A stretch of 64,000 nt of DNA from Hominimerdicola alba (GTDB taxonomy: Bacteria; Bacillota; Clostridia; Oscillospirales; Ruminococcaceae): the NCBI RefSeq assembly GCF_900109655.1, contig NZ_FOAT01000008.1, positions 62,001 to 126,000 on the forward strand, read 5' to 3'. Both the position numbers and the translations under genes were made by a program. Under the pieces are notes generated by a model. That model worked only from the letters and a program-made list of their open reading frames with translations, made no database searches and had not been told where the DNA came from. Below are positions 35,438 through 44,549 of the stretch, in pieces. Every line of letters begins with the position of its first letter. The stretch's first letter is position 1.

Positions 35438-36953
35438 CGGTCTCTTTCCTTTCTATAGCCCCATCGGGCTTGTCATCAGAGGATATCAGCTCCACATCTA
35501 CCGTGTCGCTCTCCTCCAATCTTTCTTCCTGCTCAATACATGGCAGAGTTATCATAACAGTTGTACCAACACCCTGCTCACTATCAATGGTCAGAACACC
35601 GCCGTGCCTTGAAATTATCTCATCAGCAACAGCAAGTCCGATACCCGAGCCGCGGCGGGTGTGGTTAGCCTTGAAGAATTTCTGCTTTATCCTGGGAAGA
35701 TCTTCCTTTGATATACCGATACCCGTATCCGATACGGATATGCAGATATCTCCGTCCTCCTCATAAGCTTCCACCGATACCGTATCCCCCTTGTCGGAGT
35801 ACTTTATCGCATTGTCCACCACATTGATGAACACCTGTCTCAGCCTGTTCTTATCGCCGTAAACAAAGGGCAGCATATCGGGCTCGAAGTAGTTCAGCGT
35901 GATACCCAGCGCCCTTGCTCTCTCCTGATAGATAAGCACTGTCTCGCCGAGCTCGGCAAGTATGTCGATGGTATCCATCTGCAGCATGAGCCTGTTATCC
36001 TGTATACGTGAGAAATCCAGAAGTTCTTCAACCATCTGCGAAAGTCTTTCTGTCTCACTGTTGATGACGCGCATACCTTTCTTGAAGGTCTCCACATCGC
36101 CGTACATAGTTGCAACAGTTTCTGTCCAGCCCTTTATCGCTGTCAGCGGCGTCCTCAGCTCATGTGATACCGAGGATATGAACTCGTTCTTCATCTGTTC
36201 GGTGTTTGAAAGCTCCTCAGCCATGTTGTTTATGGAATCACACAGCTGACCCAGCTCATCCTCGCTTTTTTTCTCGATACGCTTGGAGAAATCTCCCTTA
36301 GCGTACTTGTGAGTGATATCCGCAATACCGCGGATAGGTATTACTATCTGCCTGATGAAATACATACCTGTGAAGAACATCAGCAGTATGATACCCATAA
36401 CTATGGCGGATATCACAGCGATTATCATCACTATCTGATGATCCACATTCTTCATGGAACTCAGCATTCTAAGCGCCTCGTAGTCGCAGCCCTTGGGCGA
36501 TATCACCGAAGTGACCGCAACCACCTTTTCACCTGTAGGCAGCTTGATTATCTGTGCAGCCGTACCAGCCGCGGAAGCCTTAGCCTCAGCATAATCCGTC
36601 ATGCTGTCACTGCCCTCCAGTGAAAATCCCGAGGATGTAACATCAACATCGCCGTCAGCAGTTATCGCCATAAGCTCTATCCTGTCCTTGTCCTCGTAGC
36701 TTTCGACAATGCTTCTTATCTCGGCATTGTAGTTGGTAGTATCTCCCGCCGAATTCATCACAGAAGTGGTGATGATATTCATTTTTGAAGTCAGGTACTG
36801 CTTTGCCGAAGTATAGTAATAGCTCCGCACTATAACTATCAGCACTATCTCCACCGCCAGCAGTATCAGCGTTACGATACCCATGCTGTTTATGAGCCAG
36901 TGCCTTGTTATGCTCTCTCTGCCGCGGTATCTCCGTTTAATATCAATGCTCAA
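35427..36953 (-). CDS. Sensor histidine kinase (WalK/PhoR-like)
   Basis: The 508 aa kinase has a membrane helix (about 24-46), an extracellular domain of about 120 residues, a second helix (about 175-200) and a HAMP domain. The H box SVSHELRTPLTAIKG (about residue 265) is followed by the ATPase domain with VDNAIKYS, SDTGIGI and GSGIGLAVADEI. No ATG is available early; a TTG at 36953 with AAAGGGG eleven bases upstream is the likely start. It is co-transcribed with a response regulator and a lipoprotein that may be its sensor accessory. Confidence 0.9.
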   Translation of the reverse strand: MSIDIKRRYRGRESITRHWLINSMGIVTLILLAVEIVLIVIVRSYYYTSAKQYLTSKMNIITTSVMNSAGDTTNYNAEIRSIVESYEDKDRIELMAITADGDVDVTSSGFSLEGSDSMTDYAEAKASAAGTAAQIIKLPTGEKVVAVTSVISPKGCDYEALRMLSSMKNVDHQIVMIIAVISAIVMGIILLMFFTGMYFIRQIVIPIRGIADITHKYAKGDFSKRIEKKSEDELGQLCDSINNMAEELSNTEQMKNEFISSVSHELRTPLTAIKGWTETVATMYGDVETFKKGMRVINSETERLSQMVEELLDFSRIQDNRLMLQMDTIDILAELGETVLIYQERARALGITLNYFEPDMLPFVYGDKNRLRQVFINVVDNAIKYSDKGDTVSVEAYEEDGDICISVSDTGIGISKEDLPRIKQKFFKANHTRRGSGIGLAVADEIISRHGGVLTIDSEQGVGTTVMITLPCIEQEERLEESDTVDVELISSDDKPDGAIERKETDEQ

Positions 36954-36969
36954 TTTCAGCAGTACCCCT

Positions 36970-37674
36970 TTAGCCGTTTCCGCCAGACCACTTGTAGCCG
37001 AAGCCCCATATCGTCAGTATATACTTAGGATTAGAAGGCTCGTCCTCGATCTTCATGCGGATACGTCTTATATTAACGTCAACGATCTTGTCGTCGCCGT
37101 AATAGCTCTCGCCCCAGATATGATTGAGTATGCTGGATCTGTCCAGAGCCGCATTCTGATTCTTGAAGAAATACTCCATTATCTGGTATTCAACCTGAGT
37201 CAGGTCTATCTGCTTATTGTTCTTGAGAACTGTCCTGCTCTTGAGATTGAGCACAAAGGGACCTGAAGTTATAGTAGAAGCCTCCTCTGGCTTGACTGCC
37301 GAGCGGTTCACTCTTCTGCAAACAGCATCAACTCTGGCGATAAGCTCTGATATGGAGAAAGGCTTTGTGATATAATCGTCCGCACCGCTCATCAGGCAGG
37401 ATATCTTATCCATCTCCTGACTTTTCGCAGAAAGCATTATGATACCAACGGAATTGTTCTTCTCGCGTATCTTCTTGCATACCTGCATACCGTCGATGCC
37501 GGGCATCATTATATCAAGCAGTGCAACATCGAAGCCGCCCTCGTTCTCCTCATAAGCTTTAAGAGCGTCCTCGCCGCAGTTGACATCTACGACCTCGTAG
37601 CCGCTCCTTACAAGATTTATAACAACAAACTCGCGGATGGAGTCTTCATCTTCACAAACAAGCACTTTTTTCAT
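36970..37674 (-). CDS. OmpR-family response regulator (WalR/PhoP-like)
   Basis: The 234 aa regulator has a receiver domain (CEDEDS pocket, Asp in LLDIMMPGIDG, Lys in ITKPF) and a winged helix with HIWGESYYGDDKIVDVNIRRIR and WGFGYKWSG. It lies 16 nt before the kinase gene and 43 nt after the lipoprotein gene. An aspartate-rich N terminus and the operon with a wide-domain kinase fit envelope or cell-wall control, but the regulon is not visible here. Confidence 0.92.
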   Translation of the reverse strand: MKKVLVCEDEDSIREFVVINLVRSGYEVVDVNCGEDALKAYEENEGGFDVALLDIMMPGIDGMQVCKKIREKNNSVGIIMLSAKSQEMDKISCLMSGADDYITKPFSISELIARVDAVCRRVNRSAVKPEEASTITSGPFVLNLKSRTVLKNNKQIDLTQVEYQIMEYFFKNQNAALDRSSILNHIWGESYYGDDKIVDVNIRRIRMKIEDEPSNPKYILTIWGFGYKWSGGNG

Positions 37675-37717
37675 AGTAAAAGTTCTCCTCTCGTTTTAGT
37701 AAATAAAATATCGTGTA

Positions 37718-39082
37718 TCAGTCAACGATAAAGAAATTGTTCTTGACCTCGTCTATGGTGAGTATCAGCTGTTCCCTCTTATCCTCAGGAAGTTTCACAT
37801 AATAATCCAGCTGACCCTTGCTTGCGATCAGCTTGTAGCCGTCGTCTGCATAGGACTCACTGTCCTTTCGACTGACAGCCGCTATCCTCATTATCTCGGT
37901 ATTGGAGCTGTTGATGTCACCGCTGTATTTATAGAATACAAGTTCCGACATATCCAGTTCTCTCTTGACAGTAACCTGATCGTTCCATCTGTTGGGAAAC
38001 GAGAAAAAATAACCATTGGATATGGAATAATATCCGTGATATTTCTCCGACAGGTCAAAGAAATCCTTGTATACATTCCATGTTGTCATGTATACCATCT
38101 CATCGGTGATAGCGTTCTCATAACCTGTCATGGGCTTTACCGATGGTATCTCAACTATGCCGTCATCGTCAACGTCGGTACTATAATAGCCCGAAGGTCT
38201 TGTACACAGCGGCAGAAGCTTCTGGGGACTGAGCTGCATGGGATTCTGCAGGCTGGAATACCGATAGTAAACTATCTCCGTCTGAAGATTGCCGTCCGTA
38301 TTCATGCCGTCAATGAATATCGCCTCATGCTGTTTGTTCAGCAGACCCGAGCAGGTATTGACATAATTCACAACATTCGAGCACATATCAATGCCCTCAG
38401 TTCTGACAAGTTCATTGTCCGCAGACATATCAAGAAGCGAAGCCTTTGCAGATGTAACATTTGTCTCCGCATTGGTCTGCCTCTGTATCGTAACTATCTC
38501 GCGATAGCCATCATAGTTTATATCCAGTGTATCCAGTACCGAATAAGTATCAGTACCAACACGCTTGAAATCACCGTCATAGCAGCTGTATATCTCCAGC
38601 GCACAGTCGCTGCCCGTAACAGACTGATAGCCTACCAGCACATTGTAACGGTTCTTCTCGCCCATCTGGGCAATAATAACTCTGTCGACCTCCGTGCCTG
38701 CGCCAGCAAGCTCCTTTACCGAGAACCATTTGCCGTTCTCATCTTTATCCAGCAGATTGACCCTTATTCCGTTATCCGAACCAGCACCCGTGTTATACTC
38801 ATAGAATACCAGCGCTTCCTGACCGGGTTCACCGTCAAGATTTCCTATAACAAAAGCCGAACGGTTATCACCGTTTCTTGGATATTTCAGTGTAACGCTC
38901 CCGCCAACAGCCGCCGTCAGAGCTTCATGGATCTCGCCCTGCTCCTCGGTGAGCTTTGGAGCATTAAGAAGACCGTCAACCGTAAAGCTGAACCCCGTAC
39001 AGCCGCTGAGTCCGACACTAAGCGCCGTCACAGCCGCAGCAAGGCTCAAACGTAAACAGCTCACCACATCACTTCCGATCAT
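37718..39082 (-). CDS. Lipoprotein with FG-GAP-like calcium loops
   Basis: The 454 aa protein has a lipoprotein signal with lipobox LSGC (Cys at about residue 28). Its mature part is beta-propeller-like, with loops such as NLDGEPGQEAL, DINYDGYREIV and DVDDDGIVEIP, which resemble VCBS/FG-GAP repeats. The longer frame to 39217 would hide the lipobox and cross the promoter, so the ATG at 39082 is preferred although its ribosome site is weak. As first gene before the WalRK-like pair it may feed an extracellular signal to the kinase. Confidence 0.75.
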   Translation of the reverse strand: MIGSDVVSCLRLSLAAAVTALSVGLSGCTGFSFTVDGLLNAPKLTEEQGEIHEALTAAVGGSVTLKYPRNGDNRSAFVIGNLDGEPGQEALVFYEYNTGAGSDNGIRVNLLDKDENGKWFSVKELAGAGTEVDRVIIAQMGEKNRYNVLVGYQSVTGSDCALEIYSCYDGDFKRVGTDTYSVLDTLDINYDGYREIVTIQRQTNAETNVTSAKASLLDMSADNELVRTEGIDMCSNVVNYVNTCSGLLNKQHEAIFIDGMNTDGNLQTEIVYYRYSSLQNPMQLSPQKLLPLCTRPSGYYSTDVDDDGIVEIPSVKPMTGYENAITDEMVYMTTWNVYKDFFDLSEKYHGYYSISNGYFFSFPNRWNDQVTVKRELDMSELVFYKYSGDINSSNTEIMRIAAVSRKDSESYADDGYKLIASKGQLDYYVKLPEDKREQLILTIDEVKNNFFIVD

Positions 39083-39106
39083 ATCAGTTTCATTCCATAC
39101 AATGTT

Positions 39107-39135
39107 ATTATAACATATTTTCCTGCAAATGTAAA
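39107..39135 (-). promoter_or_regulatory. Promoter of the lipoprotein-WalRK-like operon
   Basis: On the minus strand TTTACA (39135-39130), a 17-nt spacer and TATAAT (39112-39107) with an extended TGT are the same design as the rimO promoter. The leader is only about 18 nt. Confidence 0.78.
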
Positions 39136-39184
39136 GACACCAAAGCGCAAAATTTCCCGCCGCCACAACACCGTTCCACACAAA

Positions 39185-39216
39185 CAAAAAGCAGCCCCGC
39201 CGAAAGCGGAGCCGCA
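39185..39216 (-). terminator. Terminator of the GH25 gene
   Basis: A GC-rich stem with two mismatches (about 39190-39216) is followed on the minus strand by TTTTTG, starting 11 nt after the stop. Confidence 0.72.
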
Positions 39217-39226
39217 ATAACTCTTA

Positions 39227-41467
39227 TTAACCTAAAAGATCATTGAAGTCAAGGACTTCTTTACTTGGTCTTGATTTCTCATCACCTATGATATACAGCT
39301 GATTGGAGAATAAACCGAAGCTTACCACATTCTTATCACCGACATAGCCCTTTACCCTTACACTTGCAAAAGAAGCATCCTTCAGATCACCGATCATAGC
39401 CATGCTGCCCCTGACAGTGGTATACAGCTCGTAGCCGTTACCCTTATCAAGATAAACCATGTACTCATCACAGTCTGCTATCTCATTCCAGGATATAACT
39501 GCAAAATCATCGGTCTTGCTTACCAGTGAAGCCTCGGTAACTTCTGGCAGTGATATTATCACTCGGTTTGAAGACTCGGTATAGAATTCCTTGCCATCCT
39601 TTACATTGTAGCCCTTTACAAAGAATACCGAAGCATCGGTATCATCCGTATTGAAACGACAGCCCTCAACTCTTCCAATTTCGATTTCGGAGCCGTCATC
39701 TGCAAGCTTGTATACAATGTAGCCTATAGCATCATCTATCTTGTTCCAGCTCAGACCATTCGAGCTTGAATCAAGCACGATCTCACCCTTGGGAGGATAA
39801 CTAACGCCCTTGAACGAGCAGATATTCGAAGCTTCCGTGCGGAACTGCGTTCCATCAAGCTCAGAATAAGCCTGAACATAGAAATCAGCCGTCTTGCTTT
39901 CATCAACATAATAATAAGTATCATGAACGACCAGTTCACTGACCTTACCATTAAGGTTCCTTGTTATGATATAACCGTCAGCATCGGGAATGGCAGTCCA
40001 TACAAGTCTGTTAGCCCTGAACTCAGCATAAGGAACAAAAGCAGGAGCGTTGCCCGGAAGTGAGACAAAATCCGAAAGTTCACCGTTCAAGCCATTCTTG
40101 TTGTAAGCCCTTACAAAAGCCTGTTTGTTCTGTAGATTTTTTCCTCTTATCTCAAAGCTGGTATCCGAAGTCTTGCCTGCCATTCTGGTAATACCGTCAG
40201 AAACGGTATAGACCTCATATCCTGCTGCAGATGGAACAGCCTCCCAGCTGACAGTCACCTTGTCGATACCGCTTCTATTTGCTTCAACATCTGCAGGCGC
40301 CTGACGGAAGCTGTCAACCATATTGGATTTTTTACCGTAGTAATTCTTACCGCTGAAATAGTTGTAAGCTGCAACGCAGTATTTACCTGCGCTCTGATCG
40401 TTCAATGAAAAGTTTGTCCCTGTAACATTGGCAACAACATATGTATCGGTGCCATTGTCAGAACCATAGACTGTATAACCGTCAGCCCCTGCAGCCTTGT
40501 TCCAGGAAAGCACTCCATCTTCGATCTTTACCTTAACAGTAGTCGTGGGAGAATAATCAACATCATACATAACGTTGATATCGACGCTTCCGCTGATACC
40601 GTTGATATCTGCATTGCTTGAATACTGCCACATATCGTATATGCCCGCGTAATTCAGCTGTGACATATAAGCGGCTACCCATGTCTTGTAATCATTACCA
40701 AGTTCAGGGCCGTTTATCATATTATTCAGCCAGTAAAGATTTGCATATACGCCGGATTCATAGCCGTAAGACTCTATCCTGTCGCAGAACTCCTTGCAGA
40801 GCTTTGTTTTCTGAGCCTTTGTAAGACCTGCATGGTCGAGTCTGCCGTAATCGTAGTCAACGCTCTCGATATCATAGTATACAGGAAGATCAAGAGTATA
40901 ACCCTTCAATGCCTGAGCACAGAAGTCAGCCTCCGCACGAGCTTCAGCATAGCTGATAGCCTGAGTGTAGAAATAAATGCCTACTTTCAGACCGGCAGCC
41001 TTTGCACCCTTGATATTCTCGTAGAAACTGTTGTCCATCATCAGCGTGCCTGCCGAACCATAACCACGATATCCAAGTCTGATTATAACATCATTTATAC
41101 CGTCAGCTTTGACTTTCTTCCAGTCTATCTTTCCCTGCCACTGTGAAACGTCGATAAGATACGTTCTGTTCGTACCATCGAATCTGCTGTCGTGTGTAAG
41201 ATAAGAACCGAAAGAACCGCATATGGTAGAATAGTTCTTTTTTATCTTGCCCGCAGGCGACATTTCCGCCATTCTGTTAGCGATGAGATTATGTTTATAT
41301 TTCAGATAACCCGCATCTTCATTTTCATTTGCGTAATTCACATCAAAAGTTTCACCGCTCGCGCTTATAATATCCTTGCTGACTTCATCAGCACTGGCAG
41401 TCAGGCTCATGCCCGCGATGATAATACCCGCGAGAACTGCACCGGATGCCGCTTTGATAAATTTCAT
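39227..41467 (-). CDS. Secreted GH25 muramidase with Fn3-like repeats
   Basis: The 746 aa protein has a signal peptide (1 to about 26) and a GH25 lysozyme domain at about 100-300. Its hallmark residues are Asp106 in LIDVSQWQG and Asp199/Glu201 in YYDIES. Four to five repeats of about 90 residues follow (WNKAAGADGYTVYGSDNG, WEAVPSAAGYEVYTV, WTAIPDADGYIITRN), which look Fn3-like and probably bind the wall. The enzyme should cleave peptidoglycan during wall turnover. GGAGGT lies 11 nt before the ATG at 41467; a TTG at 41485 has none. Confidence 0.92.
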   Translation of the reverse strand: MKFIKAASGAVLAGIIIAGMSLTASADEVSKDIISASGETFDVNYANENEDAGYLKYKHNLIANRMAEMSPAGKIKKNYSTICGSFGSYLTHDSRFDGTNRTYLIDVSQWQGKIDWKKVKADGINDVIIRLGYRGYGSAGTLMMDNSFYENIKGAKAAGLKVGIYFYTQAISYAEARAEADFCAQALKGYTLDLPVYYDIESVDYDYGRLDHAGLTKAQKTKLCKEFCDRIESYGYESGVYANLYWLNNMINGPELGNDYKTWVAAYMSQLNYAGIYDMWQYSSNADINGISGSVDINVMYDVDYSPTTTVKVKIEDGVLSWNKAAGADGYTVYGSDNGTDTYVVANVTGTNFSLNDQSAGKYCVAAYNYFSGKNYYGKKSNMVDSFRQAPADVEANRSGIDKVTVSWEAVPSAAGYEVYTVSDGITRMAGKTSDTSFEIRGKNLQNKQAFVRAYNKNGLNGELSDFVSLPGNAPAFVPYAEFRANRLVWTAIPDADGYIITRNLNGKVSELVVHDTYYYVDESKTADFYVQAYSELDGTQFRTEASNICSFKGVSYPPKGEIVLDSSSNGLSWNKIDDAIGYIVYKLADDGSEIEIGRVEGCRFNTDDTDASVFFVKGYNVKDGKEFYTESSNRVIISLPEVTEASLVSKTDDFAVISWNEIADCDEYMVYLDKGNGYELYTTVRGSMAMIGDLKDASFASVRVKGYVGDKNVVSFGLFSNQLYIIGDEKSRPSKEVLDFNDLLG

Positions 41468-41535
41468 AAAATATAATACCTCCAAAAAAGTTACAGTTAA
41501 TTACATAACGGTTACATTTTCGTTCAATGCTGTAT

Positions 41536-41564
41536 ATTATACTCGATTTCACAAAGCTTGTCAA
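41536..41564 (-). promoter_or_regulatory. Consensus promoter of the GH25 gene
   Basis: On the minus strand TTGACA (41564-41559), a 17-nt spacer and TATAAT (41541-41536) match the consensus exactly. Confidence 0.85.
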
Positions 41565-41587
41565 TAGAAAGAATTTTCCAAATCAAT

Positions 41588-41639
41588 TAAAAAAATCCCA
41601 AAAACAGGTTTTTTTGTAAAAAAACACCAGTTTTTGGGA
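41588..41639 (-). terminator. Terminator after rpiB
   Basis: A long hairpin with 10-bp outer arms (TCCCAAAAAC, 41596-41605 and 41630-41639) and an inner A/T stem is followed on the minus strand by six Ts. It lies 56 nt after the rpiB stop. Confidence 0.82.
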
Positions 41640-41694
41640 AAAAGCTACTTCAATTTAAACAAAATTAATAAACAAGCATAACAAATTTTTTACA

Positions 41695-42135
41695 CTATAC
41701 ATTTTCGATAGCATGGATCTTATCAACTCTGCGCTGATGTCTTCCTCCCTCGAAAGGAGTGTCGATAAACACCTTGATAAGCTCACAGGCAAGACCTGCG
41801 CCCACAACTCTCGCACCGATGCACAGTACATTGGCATCGTTGTGAGCCCTTGTGTACTTAGCAGAAAAATAATCAGAACAGCACGCTGCCCTTATGCCCT
41901 TGACCTTGTTAGCAGCCATGGACATACCGATACCTGTCCCGCAGATAAGTACAGCAAGTTCACATTCACCACTTGTTACCTTAGCGCAGACTTCCTGTGC
42001 CTTATCGGGATAATCGCATTTTTCACCCTCCTGAACGCCCAGATCGATATACTCCACGCCTATCTCGTCCAGATAAGCCAGAACTTCTTTTTTAAGCTCA
42101 GGACCTGCATGATCGCAGCCAATTGCCAGTTTCAT
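41695..42135 (-). CDS. rpiB: Ribose-5-phosphate isomerase B
   Basis: The 146 aa RpiB interconverts ribose 5-phosphate and ribulose 5-phosphate. Family marks are IGCDHAG, YIDLG, CDYPDKA, the catalytic Cys in LICGTGIGMSMAANK, and HNDANVLCIGARV. The start ATG at 42135 has GGAGG ten bases upstream. Last gene of the run from fhs. Confidence 0.94.
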   Translation of the reverse strand: MKLAIGCDHAGPELKKEVLAYLDEIGVEYIDLGVQEGEKCDYPDKAQEVCAKVTSGECELAVLICGTGIGMSMAANKVKGIRAACCSDYFSAKYTRAHNDANVLCIGARVVGAGLACELIKVFIDTPFEGGRHQRRVDKIHAIENV

Positions 42136-42177
42136 AGTATTTACCTCCATAAATTATATTGTCAAAAAAATCTACAG

Positions 42178-42870
42178 CTACTCGTCGCGGTGAGCCTTAT
42201 CCTTCTCAGCCTTAGTAGCCTGAAGATACGACACCGCAAGTTCATCGGCACTGCACATCAGCGTCGGGTCATCTTCCACCGCCAGACAAAGCGACGATGC
42301 TCTTTGCAGAACACAGTTCAGAGGAGCTGTACGCACATTGTCGGCATCAGCAAACCGTCCAGCCTTTATCTCCTCGGCACAGTCGCCAACAAGCATTATA
42401 TGGTCGCAGTGCTCGATCTGCGAGAAAAATTCTTCCTCGCTGCATACTCTGTCATCGCTCATTCGGAATATCTTTCCGCCGCTGCATTCAAAAGCCGCCG
42501 CGTAGATTATCTTCGGACGCGCCCTCATCACCGCAAGTATCCTGCCCTCAAAACCGATGCAGTTGTATGCAAGCGCAAGCAAGGTCGATACCCCTGCTGC
42601 TTTTATATTCGGCGCACCCATGCAAATGCCCTTAACAGCACCCACACCGATCCTCAGTCCCGTATAAGACCCGGGACCGTTCGCGATTGCGATGCAGTCT
42701 ATATCGGGATAATCAAGTCCCGTTTCTTCCAATGCGCTCTCCACCATAGGCAGTATAACCTGCGAATGTGTAAGCTTAGTAAAAACCGTCTTTTCCCACA
42801 GCATACGAGCCCCGTCGCTTATAGCAACAGAAGCCGTCTTGCCGCTTGTATCAATAGCTAATATTTTCAA
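42178..42870 (-). CDS. tsaB: tRNA threonylcarbamoyladenosine biosynthesis protein TsaB
   Basis: This ASKHA-fold partner of TsaD (about 230 aa) helps make t6A37 in tRNA. It is identified by KILAIDTSGKTASVAI, FTKLTHSQVILPMV and IANGPGSYTGLRIGV. The start is uncertain. A TTG at 42870 has GGAG nine bases before it and gives the usual family N terminus, while an ATG at 42879 has no proper spacing. Both overlap the end of tsaE. Confidence 0.92.
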   Translation of the reverse strand: MKILAIDTSGKTASVAISDGARMLWEKTVFTKLTHSQVILPMVESALEETGLDYPDIDCIAIANGPGSYTGLRIGVGAVKGICMGAPNIKAAGVSTLLALAYNCIGFEGRILAVMRARPKIIYAAAFECSGGKIFRMSDDRVCSEEEFFSQIEHCDHIMLVGDCAEEIKAGRFADADNVRTAPLNCVLQRASSLCLAVEDDPTLMCSADELAVSYLQATKAEKDKAHRDE

Positions 42871-43312
42871 ATCTGTCATCTCCGCCGCAGGTCTCGATGG
42901 TGAGTTCTCTCTCATCATCGGATATCCTGTTTATCGTGATCCTGATACAGTCCTCGGGCAGATCGTCGTCGATATTCTCCGACCACTCCACCGCCAGTAC
43001 CGTATCCTCGTCCATATAATCGAAAAAACCCGTAGTTTCAAGGTCTTCACCCGAGGTTATGCGGTACATATCAAAGTGTATCAAACTGATTTTGCAGTCC
43101 TTTTTTCGGTACTCGTTCACCAGTGCAAAGGTAGGCGAAGTAACTTCGTCACCAAGCCCAAGTCCCTCGGAAATACCGCGTGTTATGGTAGTTTTTCCCG
43201 CACCGAGCCCTCCGCGGTAAGCAAGCACTTCGCCGCCCCGCAGACGTTTGCCTATCTCACGCCCGAGCGCGATAGTCTGCTCGGGAGAAGAAGTCCTGTA
43301 TGTAAAGTTCAA
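42851..43312 (-). CDS. tsaE: tRNA threonylcarbamoyladenosine biosynthesis ATPase TsaE
   Basis: The 153 aa P-loop ATPase has Walker A GGLGAGKTTITRG (about residue 36), TSPTFALVNEY, HFDMYRI and LAVEWSEN. Together with TsaB and TsaD it forms the t6A complex. The frame starts with TTG (43312), with GGGTTGAGA upstream. It lies 14 nt after the DUF3810 gene. Confidence 0.93.
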   Translation of the reverse strand: MNFTYRTSSPEQTIALGREIGKRLRGGEVLAYRGGLGAGKTTITRGISEGLGLGDEVTSPTFALVNEYRKKDCKISLIHFDMYRITSGEDLETTGFFDYMDEDTVLAVEWSENIDDDLPEDCIRITINRISDDERELTIETCGGDDRFENISY

Positions 43313-43326
43313 TTTATCTCAACCCA

Positions 43327-44532
43327 CTATTCTTCACCAACGAACTTGTGCTCGTCGTAATAATTCAACATAAGGTCAACCATTCTGCCATAGGACGCAA
43401 TTCCGTCCTCAACACCGTTAGCGTGCAGCGAAGTCTCCATAGCCTTTTCACTAACTTCACTGACACTCTCGCTTTCAAACACAGTGTCCTCGGCTTCTTC
43501 AACCGACTCCCAGTATTCACGGTTTCCGTCGATATCCGCCCATACTTCGTCACAGATAGCATTATCGAATTCATACTTCGTTTCTTCGTCACAGAACTCG
43601 AATATCTTATTGCGCACATAAGTCAGTGCCGAAAGATATCCAGAGTAACGGTACTCAACATCGTCACATCGGTCACAGGCTACAAAAGCGATATAATTCG
43701 CTTCTTCCTCCCTCATGAAACCCTTTGTGTGGGCTAGCTCATGACAGATAGTATTAGGCAGTTTCGCCTTATACATATCGGCATTGTAATTCGCTTCCAT
43801 CGAGAATGGAAAATATATCCCCATCAAGTCCATCTGGCTCATAAAAAATGAGCAGTAGATCGGCTTCGGGTGGACTACATATCCGCCGAAGCAGACGAAC
43901 TCATCTTCAAGCCCCTCAATAGCCGCTCTCGCCGTATCATCGGTGTCCGAAGTCAGTATAAAGTGGCCATCTTCATCCCGATGAACCTGTGTCGAAAGTT
44001 GGTTTATCTGCACAACAATGCGGAATCCTAATTCTTTGAGTTCCTCATTGGTGTGCTCTTCTGTACTGATACCGTTGAGCTTTTCAAACGAAGAAGTATG
44101 GTACAGAACAAAGCAGTTCAGTGTTTCTGTACCGAGGATAAATACAAGTATCCATCCGTAGATGAACCCGAATACCCTTGCGACTTTCCCACGCCTGCCC
44201 TTTTTAATTTTAATAATGAGCAGAACTATCATAACCAGCAATGAGATCGGTATGCCAAAAACCGCGATTGCTATCAGCAGTTCACCGAATGAGAACGGCA
44301 GAACCGATGTGGCACGACCGTAGGTCTGCGCCCACAGAGGGAAAATGTTCTTCTGATAAAAATCGCAGAAAGGTGTACTTTTCCATGCAAGCACATTCAG
44401 CAGCACGAAAAACAACGTGCTGCCAATGAGCCATTTAAGTTGTGTGTGCTTATGCTTTTTGTCCGTCTTATTGGACATTTTTACGTCAACGCCCTGTGCT
44501 GTCGCCTGTTCGGGTATGACTTTGGTTTTCAT
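43327..44532 (-). CDS. DUF3810 membrane protein with HExxH motif
   Basis: The 401 aa protein has three membrane helices (about 36-52, 72-110, 130-150) and a large extracytoplasmic part. The motif HELAH within NTICHELAHTKGF (about residue 262), followed by EEEANYIAFVAC, is that of a gluzincin-type zinc metallopeptidase. The family is DUF3810 and no substrate is established. GAGGTGCGAA precedes the ATG, 17 nt after fhs. The C-terminal 50 residues are Glu/Ser-rich. Confidence 0.85.
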   Translation of the reverse strand: MKTKVIPEQATAQGVDVKMSNKTDKKHKHTQLKWLIGSTLFFVLLNVLAWKSTPFCDFYQKNIFPLWAQTYGRATSVLPFSFGELLIAIAVFGIPISLLVMIVLLIIKIKKGRRGKVARVFGFIYGWILVFILGTETLNCFVLYHTSSFEKLNGISTEEHTNEELKELGFRIVVQINQLSTQVHRDEDGHFILTSDTDDTARAAIEGLEDEFVCFGGYVVHPKPIYCSFFMSQMDLMGIYFPFSMEANYNADMYKAKLPNTICHELAHTKGFMREEEANYIAFVACDRCDDVEYRYSGYLSALTYVRNKIFEFCDEETKYEFDNAICDEVWADIDGNREYWESVEEAEDTVFESESVSEVSEKAMETSLHANGVEDGIASYGRMVDLMLNYYDEHKFVGEE

Positions 44533-44549
44533 TTCGCACCTCTGTTTTA

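Noticed and set aside
38036-39055. 339 aa plus-strand reading frame opposite the FG-GAP-like lipoprotein
   Set aside because: It is a full antisense shadow of a gene with lipobox, promoter and conserved loops, and its own translation has no family features.
41713-42861. 382 aa plus-strand reading frame across rpiB and tsaB
   Set aside because: It covers two well-identified genes and the spacer between them; the composition is that of a shadow frame.
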